Shown here in pieces: positions 35,780 through 49,296 of a stretch of DNA of 64,000 bases. The position numbers and the translations under genes are program-made. Each line of letters starts with the position of its first letter. Position 1 is the stretch's first letter. The notes under the pieces were generated by a model that ran no database searches, was not told the DNA's origin, and worked only from the letters and a program-made list of their open reading frames with translations. The stretch lies in the NCBI GenBank assembly GCA_021442155.1, contig CM038228.1:12193179-12257178 (forward strand), in the 5' to 3' direction. This DNA is from Cymbidium sinense (lineage: Eukaryota > Streptophyta > Magnoliopsida > Asparagales > Orchidaceae).

Positions 35780-38700
35780 CGATGGATTATCTGTCGTCCA
35801 TTTCACGTGATTCGAATGGATGACCATGATTAATCACGTTCAATTTTTTATGTATTTCTTTTTAATCTATATGATTAATCTCAGCCATTCGATCCGTGAT
35901 CAAACGACCAAGACAAAAGCGTGTTCACCGTCGTTGAGTCAGCAGCCACACTAGACATTTTAAATAACTAATTTTGCGACGCTACATGGAAAGAGCTGCG
36001 ACGTCAGCTCCAACATGATGCCGATTGTGTAAATTAGTTAATTAAGATTAAAAAATGATTTTAATTAACCAAAAATTTTAAAAATCATAACAAATTGTAT
36101 AAAAATCTAAAAAATATAAATAAAACTATTTTGAAAAGCTTAGATAGAAAAAAATTTAGGAAAAATAAAAGTCCCATTTTTTTATTAAGTGAATAGTGAT
36201 TAATTAGGGTTTGAAGTTTCACCTAATTAGTATAAGCCTTAATTACTTGATTAATTGACTTAAAAATTAGTGTGATTATTCAATGAGATAGCCTATGCCT
36301 CTCATAATTATTTCATGATAATTTGCTAAGTAATTTAGGAAATCTAATTTTTAAAATCCAAATTAGTCATTTAATAATTATTTAAAATAAAAAATGTGAA
36401 ATTAATTATGTGAATCTAATTATGTATAAAAAATAGTAAGAGTAACTTGAAAAAATTAGTTAGTACCTCTGATCCTAATTATTTCTCAAAATCATCCCAA
36501 ACGGGCTCTTATTTAATAAATTAAATCAAGAATTAACCTGAAATTTATGAATATCACAATAATTAGTATAGATCTCCAAAATTTTTGACTAAGCCCTCTG
36601 TGCAATTAACAAAGAAGTTTTCAATGAAATCAAATTTCCGATTAGTTTGGGGTATTTTTAGTGTAATTGGTGATTTTAGATTTTCCCCATTTATTTAATT
36701 AATATTTAATTATAAGCCCAATTGTATTATAATTTTTAGGACATTTATTTCATGTTTACGCACTTTCACCAATTTTTTTTCATAATTTTTGGCCTTATAC
36801 TTAAGGCTTAATTAAATAATTAATTAACCTTAATTAATCTAAAAAAATCACTAAACCACTTTTAAATTACTTAATGAACAGAGATTATAACTTTAATAAT
36901 TTTCTCTCATCTTAAGGGTTAAATAATTCAAATTCTAAAAATTTAACCTTAATGAACTTGATTAGACTTAAGAGCTTATCTTAATGTGAATGTCCTTGGT
37001 GATTAATAAATTCAAATGGGCTATTTAATGTTATTTAATTATTTTGCTTCAATTATTCATAAATTTCTATTTCATATATTTTATGCATTTATCTTTCAAA
37101 AATAAAATAAAAGATTTCATTTAATTGCATGCCTTGGAATAAAATAGTATGGCTATTATCACTAGTAAATCTTAAATTATTTTCTTAATTAATTAAAAAC
37201 ATATATTAGTCTAATTATAAATCAAAATGAAAAATTAAAATTTAAATCTAAATCCTATATGTATGAGCACAATTTGAAGGGTATATAGTTTAGAACTCGA
37301 GGTCATATGGCTACTTGCCCGAAAAAGTCTTGATACCTTGTATTTCTGGTATAATAATGACACATACCTTGAGAATTATAGTGAACCAAATATTAAAGAT
37401 AAACTATTTTCACCCATATATTTAAAGTATTTTAATTTTTTTTATAATTTCATCCTTATATTGAATTAATAAGTATATAGTCTAAATATTTTAGGAGTGT
37501 GAGATTTTAAGTAGTCTCAAGGGGACTCTAATACCTCACTTCTCTAGTTCAACAATGACACATACTTGCATAAATTCAATATACTAATGTATATGTGTAT
37601 GTTTAAGGTATAATTAAATAATATTCTTCTACAAAATTAATGCATATTATCTCATACATTAATTATTAATAAAAGTACATTAAGCCATTCAAGCATTAAG
37701 TGTGGAATAATCAAAGGATATATGTATATTTATTAAATATAATAATTTAATAAAGTATGTTATTTAATAAAATAAATATTAAGGAATGATGAAGTAAGGT
37801 TAAGAAAATTCCATTGAATTGGCTATGATTTGGCTTTATTAATCTTAAGATGCTTTTACATTTAGATAAAATCTCTTAAGTCAAATCTAAACATATAGCT
37901 TAATAAGAAAATTCATAATGTTTCACTAAGATGATTAAAGATCATAAAATTCATCTCTTAGATTCAACCTTAGGTTAGAGATTAAGGTGGATCTCACCTC
38001 CTTTCCCTCTTTAAAATCTAAAAAAAATCTAAATGAAATCAAATGTCTAAGTCTAAAATTCACTTCAAAACTAGTAATTATGTAAAGTATAATCATCCTT
38101 AATAAAAGACTTAAACATTCATCACTAAATATTTCCAAATATTAAGACTTAATTATGTCTTACCACACTTAGCCATAATACATACAATAAAATGCTAAGT
38201 CACTGATTCTAGTGTTAGGTTAGGCCCATGTTTGTTGTGATGATATGATATTTTATTTTGTGATATAAATTTTAACGGATGTTAAGATTGTATGTATGTA
38301 ATCGTGATATTAGAATGACATTAGACTAATGATATTTTATGTATGAAATTATGCTTAAGGACCATTGTAATAAAAAAGTAATATAAATGCTTCTTACTTG
38401 TATGTACCGCTTGTCCCTAAGTATAATCCATTAGATATGTGAGCTTGGTGAAAATAGGATGTTAAGCTCAAATGTATAAAATATAACTATTTGGCTTGAA
38501 TGTGTGTTAAACTAATTTTTATCTTGCATGTGTAGTTTGATTTTAATTTTCATAAAATAAAATTTTGTAATTTTAGCCTTAGAGCTATGAGGTTTAGAAT
38601 GAGTAGTGGTTAGAAGGCTTAGACATGGGCGGCCCTGTGAAGATTGGAGCATTCAAATCCAAAAAGTGAAGATAAAGAATTGAAGACTCACATAACTTTA

Positions 38701-40180
38701 TTTTTATTTGTAAATTAATTATAATTTGGGTTGTATAAGGGTAAAGCTCGACCACCCAATTTTTTTTTTTTATTGCACCGCCGCATCGACCTTTTTTTTT
38801 AATTGATAAAGTTTGATTGATTGTTTACTTTTGTTGTACATTGGAAATGACATGCTTTTTATAGGTTCCTTAAAGCTTGAATATTTGTTGTATGACCTGG
38901 ATATAGAAAGCTCTTTAGAAAACTTAAATTTTCTACTCAAGCTAAATAACTTTAACTAAATTTTAACAACTCATAATCTCACTTTAAAGCCTAGAATTTT
39001 AATAATAAAAAAAGATTTAACAATCTCTTAGTTGCATGTTTTATATTCTAATAACATACATGCATATTATTTTCTTCCTTACAAATATGAGATATGCAGT
39101 CTTACACGATAAAGGACAAGGCTTAACTTATGGAAGTAATCCCTTGTAGTAGAAAACACCCCTTCCCGTAGATTTGACTCAAATCTAACTTCATCAAGCA
39201 TTTAGGCATAAACTTTCTCAAGCTTGTGTCTAAAATAATGTGTCAAGATAAAATAAATTTTATAAATTTAATACATTAGTTTAAGTCATAATTTGCACAC
39301 CAGTTATAATCTAGTCTCTCAGGGAGCGAGTTTATGATTTTATATTCTTTCTTAATAAATGACAGCCTAGAACCCATATAGTTTTAAATTGTAGGAGGTG
39401 TTAGATAGCAATCACTCCAAGCGGTTGTAAGTCCATAAGAGTTAGGATCGGTTCACTCTATCTAGTGAAAGTGAACCAATATATCCCACTTTCCTAGAGT
39501 AAAATTAGGTCAAGCTTCTAGTTTATTCTATAATACTTTAGATATATGTTCAGAGGCTACTTGTTTCTGCTTTGTTACAAGTATAAGTTCTCATCTCTTA
39601 GGCATTTCTATAATTTTGTGTTGTTGAATTTAATTCCTAGCTTTTAATAAAATATTAACTCAAATAAATAAAATTTTGCTCCTTTAGAAATATAAACCTC
39701 ACTCTATGATGATTGAAGCACTCACTAGGCTAGTATCATGAGTGCTTCCTACTCATTGTTCCTTGAAATCTATTAAGAACTCTGTCTATTTTGAGTTTTT
39801 CAACTTGAATTTTCTAATAGCTATCAATCCTTTGACATCAATCTTTGAAATCTTTGGAGACTTTAGTTGACTACTTTATCTAAAGTATTCTTAAAAAATT
39901 CTATTTCATAGGATGTAATTAAATATGAGGGCTTGCCTCCATAGGGATTAAAGAACTTGATATAAAATAAATCATGTTCTAGTTCATCTATGTAAAGTAG
40001 GGGCAATCTCTAGTATATAGCCCATTTATCTTAGGAGTTCTTATTAGATGATTGAGTCTATTGTAGGGTGATATTTTCTTTCAAGATAGTACATCATTTC
40101 TTAATGTCATACTTGATCATTTTAATAAGTATCTCCTAAGATATGTTTGGTGTTCCTATGACTCCAAATATAAATATCAT
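35780..40180. repeat. Long non-coding repeat, copy B
   Basis: Diverged direct copy of 27040-31905; see that entry for anchors. Near its end the block TTAATGTCATACTTGATCA (about 40100) pairs with TTAATGTCATACCCGATCA (about 31845). No genes. Confidence 0.6.
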
Positions 40181-41399
40181 AATTATACACCTAGTCTTTA
40201 AGTATAATGTTTAAGTGTGTAATTAAGCAACTCCTAGTTTAGGATTAGGAGTTTAATTATTATGATTAAGATAAATGTAAACAAGCCATTATTATTCTTA
40301 CAAAGGAATCTCGATTAGATGGCTTAATTGTAGTCCTTGCATTAAAAGCTTAATAGAGTCACACAAGTGATCAATGAAAATAATTATTTCAAAAATATTT
40401 TAAAGGCTCATGAGGTTAATAAATTTGTCTTCCTCATGTGGATGAAGCAGGGCCATCTATTATTTCTTGCTTGTTCTGAGCAAATGAGTGATGGAAATGA
40501 TGAATCTTCTCAGTGGAAAGGATCTATAAATAAAATGTAAGGGGATTTAATGACCATATCCTAACCTCTCTCACTTTCACTTTAAACACCAAGAAGACCT
40601 GGGTAAGTTGGTTCAAAGTGATTAGCTCACTAGAGCTTTTGCTAAGTGCAAATAATGATTTGTGAGGCTCCTCGAGTTGTTCCAAACCTCCAACAAAGAA
40701 CCCACTCTACCTCATCACTATTTTTTCCTAGGGCCAATTCGTCATCGCCTCTCATCAAAGTTAGTTGAACTTGGGCTTCTCGAGCTCACCAAGGGAGGTG
40801 GAATGTTCTGTTATGATCCTTGGATGATAAGAAAACTTTGAGTACAATGGTTTGTCCTACTGATGGATGAAAGTTCAAGAATGGTGGTGGACGACCAAGC
40901 TTCCTTTAAAGTTAATTTTGGGTTCTAGTGAGAGTAAAGGGTTGGGAAACTATGAAATTGTTACTGGGGGTGAGGGAAGTCAAATGAGTGGGTAAACTTT
41001 TTCCTATTCAAACTATGGAGCTCTCCACATTTGAACTAAGGTTTTGGCTTGGTTCAAGCTTAAGGAGTTGTTGGATTAGCCCCTTTAACTCATTTTTGGC
41101 TAGGAATGATCACCAAGCTATTCACTATTGGTCTACCAAGTTTGGGGTAGAGATATGATGGGGACAAGTAATAGTCAGTGAACCAAGGGCTCGTCCTCTA
41201 TTTGGGTCAAGGGCTACTTTGTGCAACCTTGGGTAGGTAGGGATAGGTTGACTAAGGTCAAGTGAACTTATTGACCAAATTAGACTTCAATTGAGCATGA
41301 ATTATGTTCATTTGGTTTATTTAATAATTCTAAAGCTTTGGGAAGGCTTAATTTGATTTGACTGTATTAACCCACCCATACAACTTTAGCATTTCCTTA
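40181..41399. other. Gene-free interval, nothing recognised
   Basis: AT-rich to mixed sequence. The stretch 40600-41250 has higher GC and G-rich words but no open frame or domain. Possibly decayed retroelement DNA. Confidence 0.35.
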
Positions 41400-41840
41400 T
41401 AATTTTTATAATCTTTCATAAAAAAAAATTGTGCTTGATCAAATTCGAGTGCTGAATTATGCTAAAGGAATGTCCTTAAACTTTCATAACATTATCCTTT
41501 TTACATTTATTTATTTATTATTATTTTTTAAAATTTATAAAATGAAAATTTATAGGCACTTGTGGGATCAAATTCGAGTATCAGTTAATGAAATAAAATT
41601 TAATAAGAGTCCTCCATAATTTTAGGCATTTGAAAACTTGAAATTATAATCAAACTGTCTGCACATAAAATTAATGAAATTAATCAAAGATCCAAAAGAT
41701 GGAAATTCGATCTAAATAAATTAGCTATATTGTAAAAATTTAAATCATGAGAACAGATTTTAGATATGCTAGAAGATGTTTCATTCAATATTTTACCTTA
41801 ACGCTAACATTTTCATTTTGAATAATTTAAAGTTGGTCAA
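41400..41840 (-). mobile_element. Continuation of the interrupted gypsy LTR
   Basis: Resumes the alignment with 14600-15270 that stopped at 25250: TTTATAGGCACTTGTGGGAT, GGCATTTGAAAAC, TTTAAATCATGA and CTAACATTTTCATTTTGAA blocks occur in the same order. This identifies 25250-41400 as a large insertion (or rearrangement) in this copy. Confidence 0.5.
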
Positions 41841-42315
41841 AGCAAAATTTTAAAATAGTAAATAAATTTTAAGACGACTAATGTAAATATTAATCAATTA
41901 TGAATGCATTCTTTATCCCAAAGCAAATTCAATGACTTTAAAATTTATCCTAAATATTAAGAATGTGTTGGACATCATATATATATATAAACAATATATT
42001 GATCTTATATATTTTAAATTATTTTTATTATTTATTTAAAATAAATCAAATTGTTTAAAAACTACTCAAAATAAATTTAAAAATACAAAAATAAATTAAA
42101 ATTTACTTTGAGAATTTTAAAATAACTACCATTAAGGTTAAACTACCATCAGTCTTTGCGATGACCTTGCCGACAGTTACTATTTTCACCTCATAAATAA
42201 ATAAAAATAAAACTAATAAAAATAACAAATATATTTTATTTGAAATTAAAATTTAAATAAAATAAATAATAAATAGTAAAATAATAAAAATTCTCCAAAA
42301 TGCTTTGATATATAT

Positions 42316-42318
42316 ATA

Positions 42319-42353
<35 letters not shown>
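42316..42353. repeat. (CTA)n microsatellite
   Basis: About twelve CTA/TAC units after a short TATATA run. Confidence 0.95.
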
Positions 42354-42587
42354 TTAAAAAGTGGCTTGTGAGGACAATTTGTGTTATTTATATACAAAGT
42401 ATATAATTCATATATATATTTACATATCTACTATCAAAACTTTTATTTTTGTTACTAAAATAGCACTCAAATCTCTATTATTATATCAAAAATAATATCA
42501 TCAAATTAATTTTTAAAGTCAAATGCATATTTTTATGCATAAAAATAATAATTTTTTTAAATATCAAACTTTATGAGTTTGGTATAT

Positions 42588-42600
42588 AATATATATATAT

Positions 42601-42686
<86 letters not shown>
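42588..42686. repeat. (AT)n microsatellite
   Basis: About 95 bp of AT dinucleotides with one interruption (TTGTA near 42600). Confidence 0.95.
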
Positions 42687-42689
<3 letters not shown>

Positions 42690-43390
42690 AATTCACTATT
42701 TCTAGATTTGCTATATTTATCTCTAGCATTTACTTCTTATATATTTACATAAATACTACATAATATTTTATTTTTCACTTAAATATCACTCAAATATCTA
42801 TTATTACATTACAAATAATATCATAATTACTTTTTAAAAATAAATGCACTTTTTAATGCGTAGACAAAGAGTCATTTTGTACATATGCAATTTTATGAGT
42901 TAGATATATAAATAAATAAAAAGCTTATGCTATGTATGCCAAATTCTCTATTTGGTTTGAAAGCTTTTAGGTTCACAACCGACTCATCCATACACTGTAT
43001 CTATTTATTTATCTATTTAGTTCCTCGAGTTCATATTTTGAAATACTTCTCTATTATTGTCTAACATCTTCATCTTAAGATTATTTTCTTTCTTGTGAAT
43101 CTCTGTGATTCACAATAGTGATAAATCACTCATGGATGTGAGTTTTAAACATAAGTAATTCATATTTACACTTTTTTTATTTTTTTCACTCTGTTTTAAC
43201 TTTCCGCTGTAATACTAGATAATGAAATCTTGTATATACGTGCATGAGAAGACTTGACAAAGATTTTGTTCTATTTAAATTTTTTATTTTTTATAATTAT
43301 TATATCATTTCTGATACATGATTTGAAGTTTAATTTATTAATAATTGTTGCATGCTAGAAAACTAGTTGAATAATAAAACTTACACCTTT
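42690..43390. other. AT-rich interval, nothing recognised
   Basis: No supported open frame. Its right edge (about 43320-43390) is internal sequence of the inverted copia element, with a TGCATGCTAGAAAACTAG block also present near 18746 and 62183. Confidence 0.4.
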
Positions 43391-43394
43391 TTGT

Positions 43395-44418
43395 TGTAAT
43401 CTAGCACAATAATGTTTGAAGAATAAACAAGAAAACTCTAGAAATTTTAAGTGGAAAAACCTCTGAATAGGGGGAAAAAAACCACAGGGCCTAGTATAGT
43501 AAAAATCTTCCACTATGTATCTGTTTCGGAGTACAAAATTTTCTCGATGACGGGATTACAGAATTATATTTGAGAATGACTGACAATGGAAATCTCAGAA
43601 TTAGGCAACAACAACTATCGGGGTTAGATAAATGCTTGTTGCGACATGATGATGGTTAATACAAATCGGAACCATACCGACGGGTGATGAAGATGGTCGA
43701 GGTGGTGATCGAGATCCGCATGATCTAGTGATGATAAGACGCCGACGATGGTGGTAAATGCCTGGTGAGCAATGACTGGTCAATACCGGTGACGGTCTGG
43801 CAGAGTAGCTGTCGTCGGCGATAGCGACCTGGTCGGCATGACTAGGACGCGGTGGTCTATGGCGACCGCGAATAGCGGCGACCAGAACAATGGTGGGGGA
43901 TGACCGGCGACGGTTTGAGACGCGGATCAGTAAATCGACGGTGGCATGATGACCGCCGAAACGCAATGAGAATCTGGGGGCAGGCAGCAGACGGCGTCGA
44001 TGTGGTTAGAAGCGGTGGTTGACCGTCAAGTGGAGGCACGATTATGCTTGGAGGATTTACAAGCTTTAAAGCTCTCTCTCTCTTTAGCCCTCTCTAAAAG
44101 AATGAGGCTATTTATGATAGGGTAGATGTTTCTGTAAATAGATGCAAAATCCAAACCACTCAATCAGATGGCTCAAAATGATTCTTTGATCATCTCATGT
44201 ATTTTAAATATTTGAATGCTCAAATAATGTTAGAATCAAGAGATATTGAGCTTGTCTTTGTCAAGACGCCGATTTGATCATATAACACTCTATTTAAAAC
44301 TATTTAGGATTTAACCGATATCCCAAAATTTCCAATGATATTTGCTTGATCTAAACTAGTTTCATAGATCGATTGTTTGATATAAAGATTCGCTGATTAT
44401 AATTTTTGAGTCATATCA
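43395..44418 (-). mobile_element. Copia-type LTR (family X), minus orientation, about 1.02 kb
   Basis: On the minus strand it runs from TGATATGACTC (44418) to a TTACAACA end (43395), followed by a degenerate primer-site position (AAAAAGGTGTAAG in place of the usual TTGGTATCAGAGC). It is the inverted counterpart of 53408-54415. The middle (43610-44050) is a GC-rich, trinucleotide-like segment giving chance open frames. No matching second LTR in the same orientation was found, apart from scraps at 18736 and 62165. Confidence 0.65.
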
Positions 44419-45067
44419 ATAATAATTAAGAATATAAAGAAAACCTAAGTTTTCATTCGATGATTTATTATCATTATTTTTTCTTAGATATCTTTTAATT
44501 AATATAAATCTATTCAAACAAAATAACCATTAAAAAAAAATTATTGCATATTTTTTATTGACTCTAATATATTTTTCTCATTTTCTTACAGATAAATCTT
44601 ATTCTTGTCAATATAGACATCAACAGATATGTGAATTTTTAAATTTTATAAAATAGATCTCAAAATTATCAACAATTCAGCGTTTTTTATGCGATCTAAC
44701 ACTGTTTCGTGGTCAGTATGATATGTACGTTGAAGATCGATGGCATATAATCTTTATTCTGAAATTCATATAATATAGCTGTCAGGCGAATAATAAGCAA
44801 ATTTTCTCATCATCTATGAAATCATATTTTTTTCTACTCAAAATAACAGTTATTTTCATTAATCTGAGCGAATTCCATCATAGCCACTCTTTCGAATCAG
44901 ATAGCTTTCACTTTTCTCAAGACATTGCTTTCTTTTGGGAATTTGGTCGAATCTTAATCTTATACATAAAGTTCTAGAATGCGGTTTTTTAATTTTTATA
45001 TAATTTATAGTGTATAAGACATCTATTTTTCAGCACTTATTATCGATTCATGATTTTAATTTTCCAT
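44419..45067. other. AT-rich interval, nothing recognised
   Basis: No supported open frame or repeat end; flanks the AT run used as target by the Tat-like element. Confidence 0.4.
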
Positions 45068-45070
45068 ATG

Positions 45071-45139
<69 letters not shown>
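45068..45139. repeat. (AT)n run, insertion target of the Tat-like element
   Basis: AT dinucleotides directly abutting the left LTR. The other side of the element begins ATATATATAA (52961), consistent with a 5-bp ATATA target duplication in an AT-rich site. Confidence 0.85.
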
Positions 45140-45143
<4 letters not shown>

Positions 45144-45921
45144 TTAGAGAATTTTATTCTAGATGAGATCTTACTTTCAAAAAATTATCCAACACACAAG
45201 GGATATGAACACGGGGTTATAATGGAAAACCCGCTATGGAAAACCACGTACCTTGCCCACCAGAGAACTTTCATATGTGCTCAAAAGATACATCCGCTTC
45301 GTTCGAGAAGAAGGTGTTTTAAACAATATCCGAGTGTAGAAATACACATCGGCCAACTCCAACCCAAGGAGAAGTTTCCCAAAAAAGCTGAACTGAGATC
45401 TTCCGGACCTTTTGATCTTCGTGGAGAAAGGAGAACGGTCTTTTCTAGTCCTCTCATCTCAAGGGCGGCTCGATGCACTACCTGGTGGCACTGGTGATAT
45501 CGTCAGGCCAAGGTCGACCTGGTTCTCGAGCTCGTCTTCAAATCGATCGTCCCTCTAAGGTGAGAATGAAGCTCATTTATAGATTTTGGAGCAGTGCCTT
45601 GTAATTGTGGAAAACTCCAACCACCCCATCTGACGCCCATGATCCGTGACGGTGTATTTTGATAATTTGCCTTAATGATGTCAAATTGATCTTGATTCGC
45701 TGATTCGCCTTGACAGCCGACCGACTATAAATATGTCGCTTTGGTGACCATTTGGCGTCGTGATCCATTTTCATGTCCGATAGCCGATTCGAGCACCCGA
45801 GTGAGACTATGCTTGATGTTGCTATGTTCGCCCATATCGAGCCGCTTGATAGTGCTGCTGAAATCGGTGAAGATCAAGCATTTCAAAATGCCTTGAGATT
45901 CGCAATTGATTAATTTTTCCA
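45140..45921 (-). repeat. 3' LTR of the Tat-like element
   Basis: Begins TGTTTTAGAGAATTTTATTC on plus and ends near TTTTTCCA. Aligns along its length with 52145-52960 (for example CCAACTCCAACCCAAGG, GGTGAGAATGAAGCTCATTT, GATCAAGCATTTCAAAATGC). Differences are mainly short insertions and deletions. The right end is approximate. Confidence 0.85.
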
Positions 45922-46639
45922 GGATGTATCGCTTGCCCCTATTTTGGATGATATTATCTCGATCATCAAGTATGTGTCAAGTACTTCAAAATAATAAATT
46001 CTTCAACCAACCGCAGGTCCATTAACCACACATTTTGAGAGAACGATCTTCATGTAAGAACAAGATTATGAGGAAGTCGATGCGTGGTCGCAAATGCGCA
46101 GTAGCGCGTGCGCGATTTCGTTCAACATCCGGTGAGAACGGCGCGACGCCAGAGACGCCAGGGCCCGATACTTGCAGCATGCCAAAGGCTACATGGCCAA
46201 GATGCGCTACCGAGCGTCGCGGAAGGCCTTGGCAGTCATGACGGGCTGAAAACCACGGGTCGCTGTTCGGAAGAGCGCTGAGCGCTGGTCGTCAGCGGGT
46301 CGGCTGTCCGCTGGCGGAAGCGGCTCCTGGCCATCGGAAGGGTTGTCGCCGTGCGACGGGCGCCCGGCTAAGCAGAGGACCGTGGACCACGGCGCCCGCG
46401 GTCAGAGCTGATCACGCGGCTTCATGGGCGCCAGAAGCGAAGACCGATGCGGTCGGTCAAGCTGGCGATCAGGCTATGCGGCGCTTCGCTGACGAGCACA
46501 GAAGCGGGTGACGGCGAATTAAGGGCCCACGGGTCCAACGACGGTTTTGACGATTTTGCGCTTCTGCAGCTTAGGTTTTACCATTTTGCCCTGAAGGGTC
46601 TATAAAACAGGTTAAGGGAGAAGGCACCTTCTCTTCTCC
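45922..46639 (-). other. GC-rich 3' UTR part of the Tat-like element
   Basis: 46050-46540 is the most GC-rich stretch in the window. The open frame at 46035-46241 runs against the element and shows no domain. A purine-rich AATAGGGGCAAGCG on the minus strand (about 45935-45950) is a possible polypurine tract next to the 3' LTR. Confidence 0.45.
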
Positions 46640-46999
46640 TTAGAAGGTCGAACATCAAGGCCCGCTGTATTTACGTCGCCCCTCGAAGAGGCGCAACCTG
46701 ACTGATGTCCGCTGAGGCGATCAAGACTAATGACTTACGCTGTTGTTCCGTTTTCCTTGAAGAGGCAACCGTTGCATCCCGTGAGGCGATCAAGATTACT
46801 CGTACGCGGTTCCGCTCTAAGAGGCAAGCCTTGACGACCGTCGGTGAGGCGATCAAGACCACCTGATTTACGCCATTGTTCCCTCGAAGAGCGCCAACCG
46901 CCTTGACGACCGCCCGGTTTGGAGCGATCAAGACCCACTGCATTTACGCCGTTGTTCCCTCCGAGCGCCAACCGCCTTTGGCGGACCGTCCGTTTGAGG
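46640..46999 (-). repeat. 90-bp-class tandem units in the Tat 3' UTR
   Basis: Four to five units, each with GAGGCGATCAAGA, a TTTACGCCGTTGTTCC middle and CTTGACGACCG end. Related in reverse complement to the array at 1489-2440. Open frames at 46671-46971 are repeat artefacts. Confidence 0.75.
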
Positions 47000-47290
47000 C
47001 ATCATGAGAATCGAACGATAGTCGGTGGCGATAACCTGGTCGCGAGTGTTGAATTGAATCCGCGAGATCTTTGACCCATCCGAGGTTGTTTGTCGATTAC
47101 CACGACGTTAACTGTATGGAAGAGGTCGTAGAAGTCCACCAAGGACCTTGACCTATCCTAGGTTGTTTGTCGAGTCTTTGCTCGATGACGTTAACCTATA
47201 TGGAAGAGGTAGGAAGTCCACCAAGGACCTGACCTATCCTGTTTGTCGAGTTGTTTGATGACGCTAACTGTATGGAAGAGATTAAAACAT
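47000..47290 (-). repeat. Three 70-bp-class tandem units in the Tat 3' UTR
   Basis: Units near 47060, 47150 and 47225 share GGTTGTTTGTCG, ATGACGTTAAC and TATGGAAGAGGT. The reverse complement is the unit of the arrays at 1-1385 and 54740-56155. Confidence 0.85.
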
Positions 47291-47429
47291 CCATTGTGGT
47301 TGTAGCCAAAGTTGCTCCTAACTCGGCCCCGCTTTTCCATGAGCGAGTGGAAAACATAATGCAAAGCTATATCTCTTCTCGTTGAAATATCCTCCAACTT
47401 TGACTTGTTTCTGGGATGATAATCATTAG

Positions 47430-48200
47430 ATGCTTAACATGGGTGATCTTCCGAGATTAAGAGTTGCCCCAGTTTCTAATAAGGGAACTAAGTTTGATGA
47501 ATGTTCATTCTTTGTCGAGAAGCCATTGAGTCGACATGTCGCGTCTCAAGAGATCCATGGAATCGCTTATCGTCGCTGGTCGATCAAAGTTATTGGTTCT
47601 AGGCTCGGGACCATGTCGACCGGAATAATGCTCGCCTCAAACACGATTGTACGCTTTCTCCAAGAGGGTCCTTGATGAAGCGGTAAGCCCAAAGAACATT
47701 GGATAGTTCTTCCATTGCCCCTGTGGTTCGCCGTCTTTACTCTTTAGTATTGTCCTATTGGTGACTTCTCCGCCCATTTGCCTCGTGGATGGGATACCTG
47801 TGGATTAACTGGATATGCGCGCGTAAAGATGTGAATGTCTTTCCGTGAACTGGCCCCATTATCGGTGATGATTTTGCCGGAATGCCAAACGACAAATAAT
47901 ATTTTTCCGATAAATTGGCATTTGTTTGGTGATTTTGGCCGTCATTTCCACCCACTGAAGTAATCAAAAGATTATGAATTTTCGTTGCTGGGAAAGGGTC
48001 CCATTATATCGATCCCCATTGAGCAAGGGCCACGGCTCGATTGTGGTGAGTTCTACAGATGGTGTATGAGTGAGATTGGAATGTAACGACACTTGTTACA
48101 CTTCTTTACAAACTCCAATGCGCCCTTCTTCATTGTAGGCCAAGAAAACCTTGCCTCATGATTTTGAGGGCAGGGCTTTTCCTCCCAAATGTTCACCACA
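47430..48200 (-). pseudogene. Tat-like integrase (broken)
   Basis: Around 48140-48080 the minus strand reads KKGALEFVKKCNKC, the end of the zinc-binding domain. GIDIMGPF at about 48000-48020 holds the first catalytic aspartate of the D-D-E triad, and FDYFSGW follows. Further downstream the frame is lost. Position after RNase H confirms gypsy order. Confidence 0.78.
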
Positions 48201-48301
48201 AATTCTCGAATGAACCTCTCGCAGTTAGCCTCAAGGTGGTAGACACTTTGGTAGGCCCAAGAAGGACCGCAGAGTTCCCACCGATTATGGTGAAGTTCTG
48301 C

Positions 48302-48950
48302 TCACGCCTGAGATGGATAGCATCGGGGGTCTTGGCAAGGCCCCGCTTTGAAGAAAGGACATGATTGGGTCAATCCATGAAGATTCTTTTGGGTCCTCCA
48401 GATTGTATCACCCAAGGCCTCAATACCGGGAAAGTGGATGTCCTCTATGTATTTTCTCTTGAAAAGATCTCCTGTTGTGGCTAACTTGGAGAGGGCATCC
48501 GCCGGTGTTCGCCTCCTTAGAATATGAGTTATCTGATGGGTCTGATTCCGCAAGAAGTGACTTTGCCAAAAGACTGACTGAGCGCAGATGACCTGCATCA
48601 AGTCTCCTTCAACCCGAGGCCACAAGTCGAGTCTGTAGATGGCTAAGTTCGACCTCGTCCAATGGCGAAGCCTTAGTCCCGCTAAGGGCCTGAGACATTA
48701 TTGGTGGTCGGAACTTTAGTCAAGCCCATACTCTAAAGTTATTTTACTTGGGAGATAAGCAAAATTCGCCTCGACCGGAACAAGCTCCATCAACATATAA
48801 TGTCCATTGATTTGTCATGGAGTGATGAATGATCTGCTCGTGGTGATGGGATGGTACATTCTACAACGGTCACGAGCACTTGTGACTTTATATCGACGGA
48901 AGAAAATGGATGTCAAACTCTCCAAGCGACCACCACTTCATCAACCTTCC
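48302..48950 (-). pseudogene. Tat-like RNase H (broken)
   Basis: Frame 48625-48302 reads THILRRRTPADALSKLATTG. This matches the I-P-R-x-x-N-x-x-A-D-A-L-S-K-L-A end of gypsy RNase H; the conserved asparagine is not evident. The N-terminal part is not readable in one frame. Confidence 0.7.
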
Positions 48951-49296
48951 ATACATCGCTTTTGCGAATAGTTCTTAATGAAGATGAGTGTAGACGTTGA
49001 TGGTGTGGATCAAAGTACGGCCGTAATGTAATGCACTAGGGCCAACGCCTTATCTCGCTAGTGGATAGCGCCCTTCCGACGTAAAGGATTTTGCCGACAT
49101 AGTAAATGGGTCGTAATGAATTCTCCTCAGACGCACGAGCTTACGCATGAAGAAACAAAGAAGATAGATGTACGCCTTCTCTCCTTGATAGGCTTTGATA
49201 ATAGAGGGGGAAGCTCAAGTTGCTCAAAAGACATTCATCTCATCCACCGGAATCCATTTCCTCGCACCCCTTAAGATTTTGAAGAATGGTAGATAC

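Noticed and set aside
43601..44039. Two histidine/arginine/serine-rich open frames
   Set aside because: Trinucleotide-rich LTR middle; the same segment in the plus-strand LTR gives unrelated frames.
46035..46241. 68-codon open frame in GC-rich DNA
   Set aside because: Runs against the Tat-like element in its 3' UTR and shows no domain.
46050..46540. Possible organelle or bacterial insert because of high GC
   Set aside because: Sits in the expected 3' UTR position of the Tat-like element, between repeat units and LTR, and has no recognisable organelle or bacterial gene.
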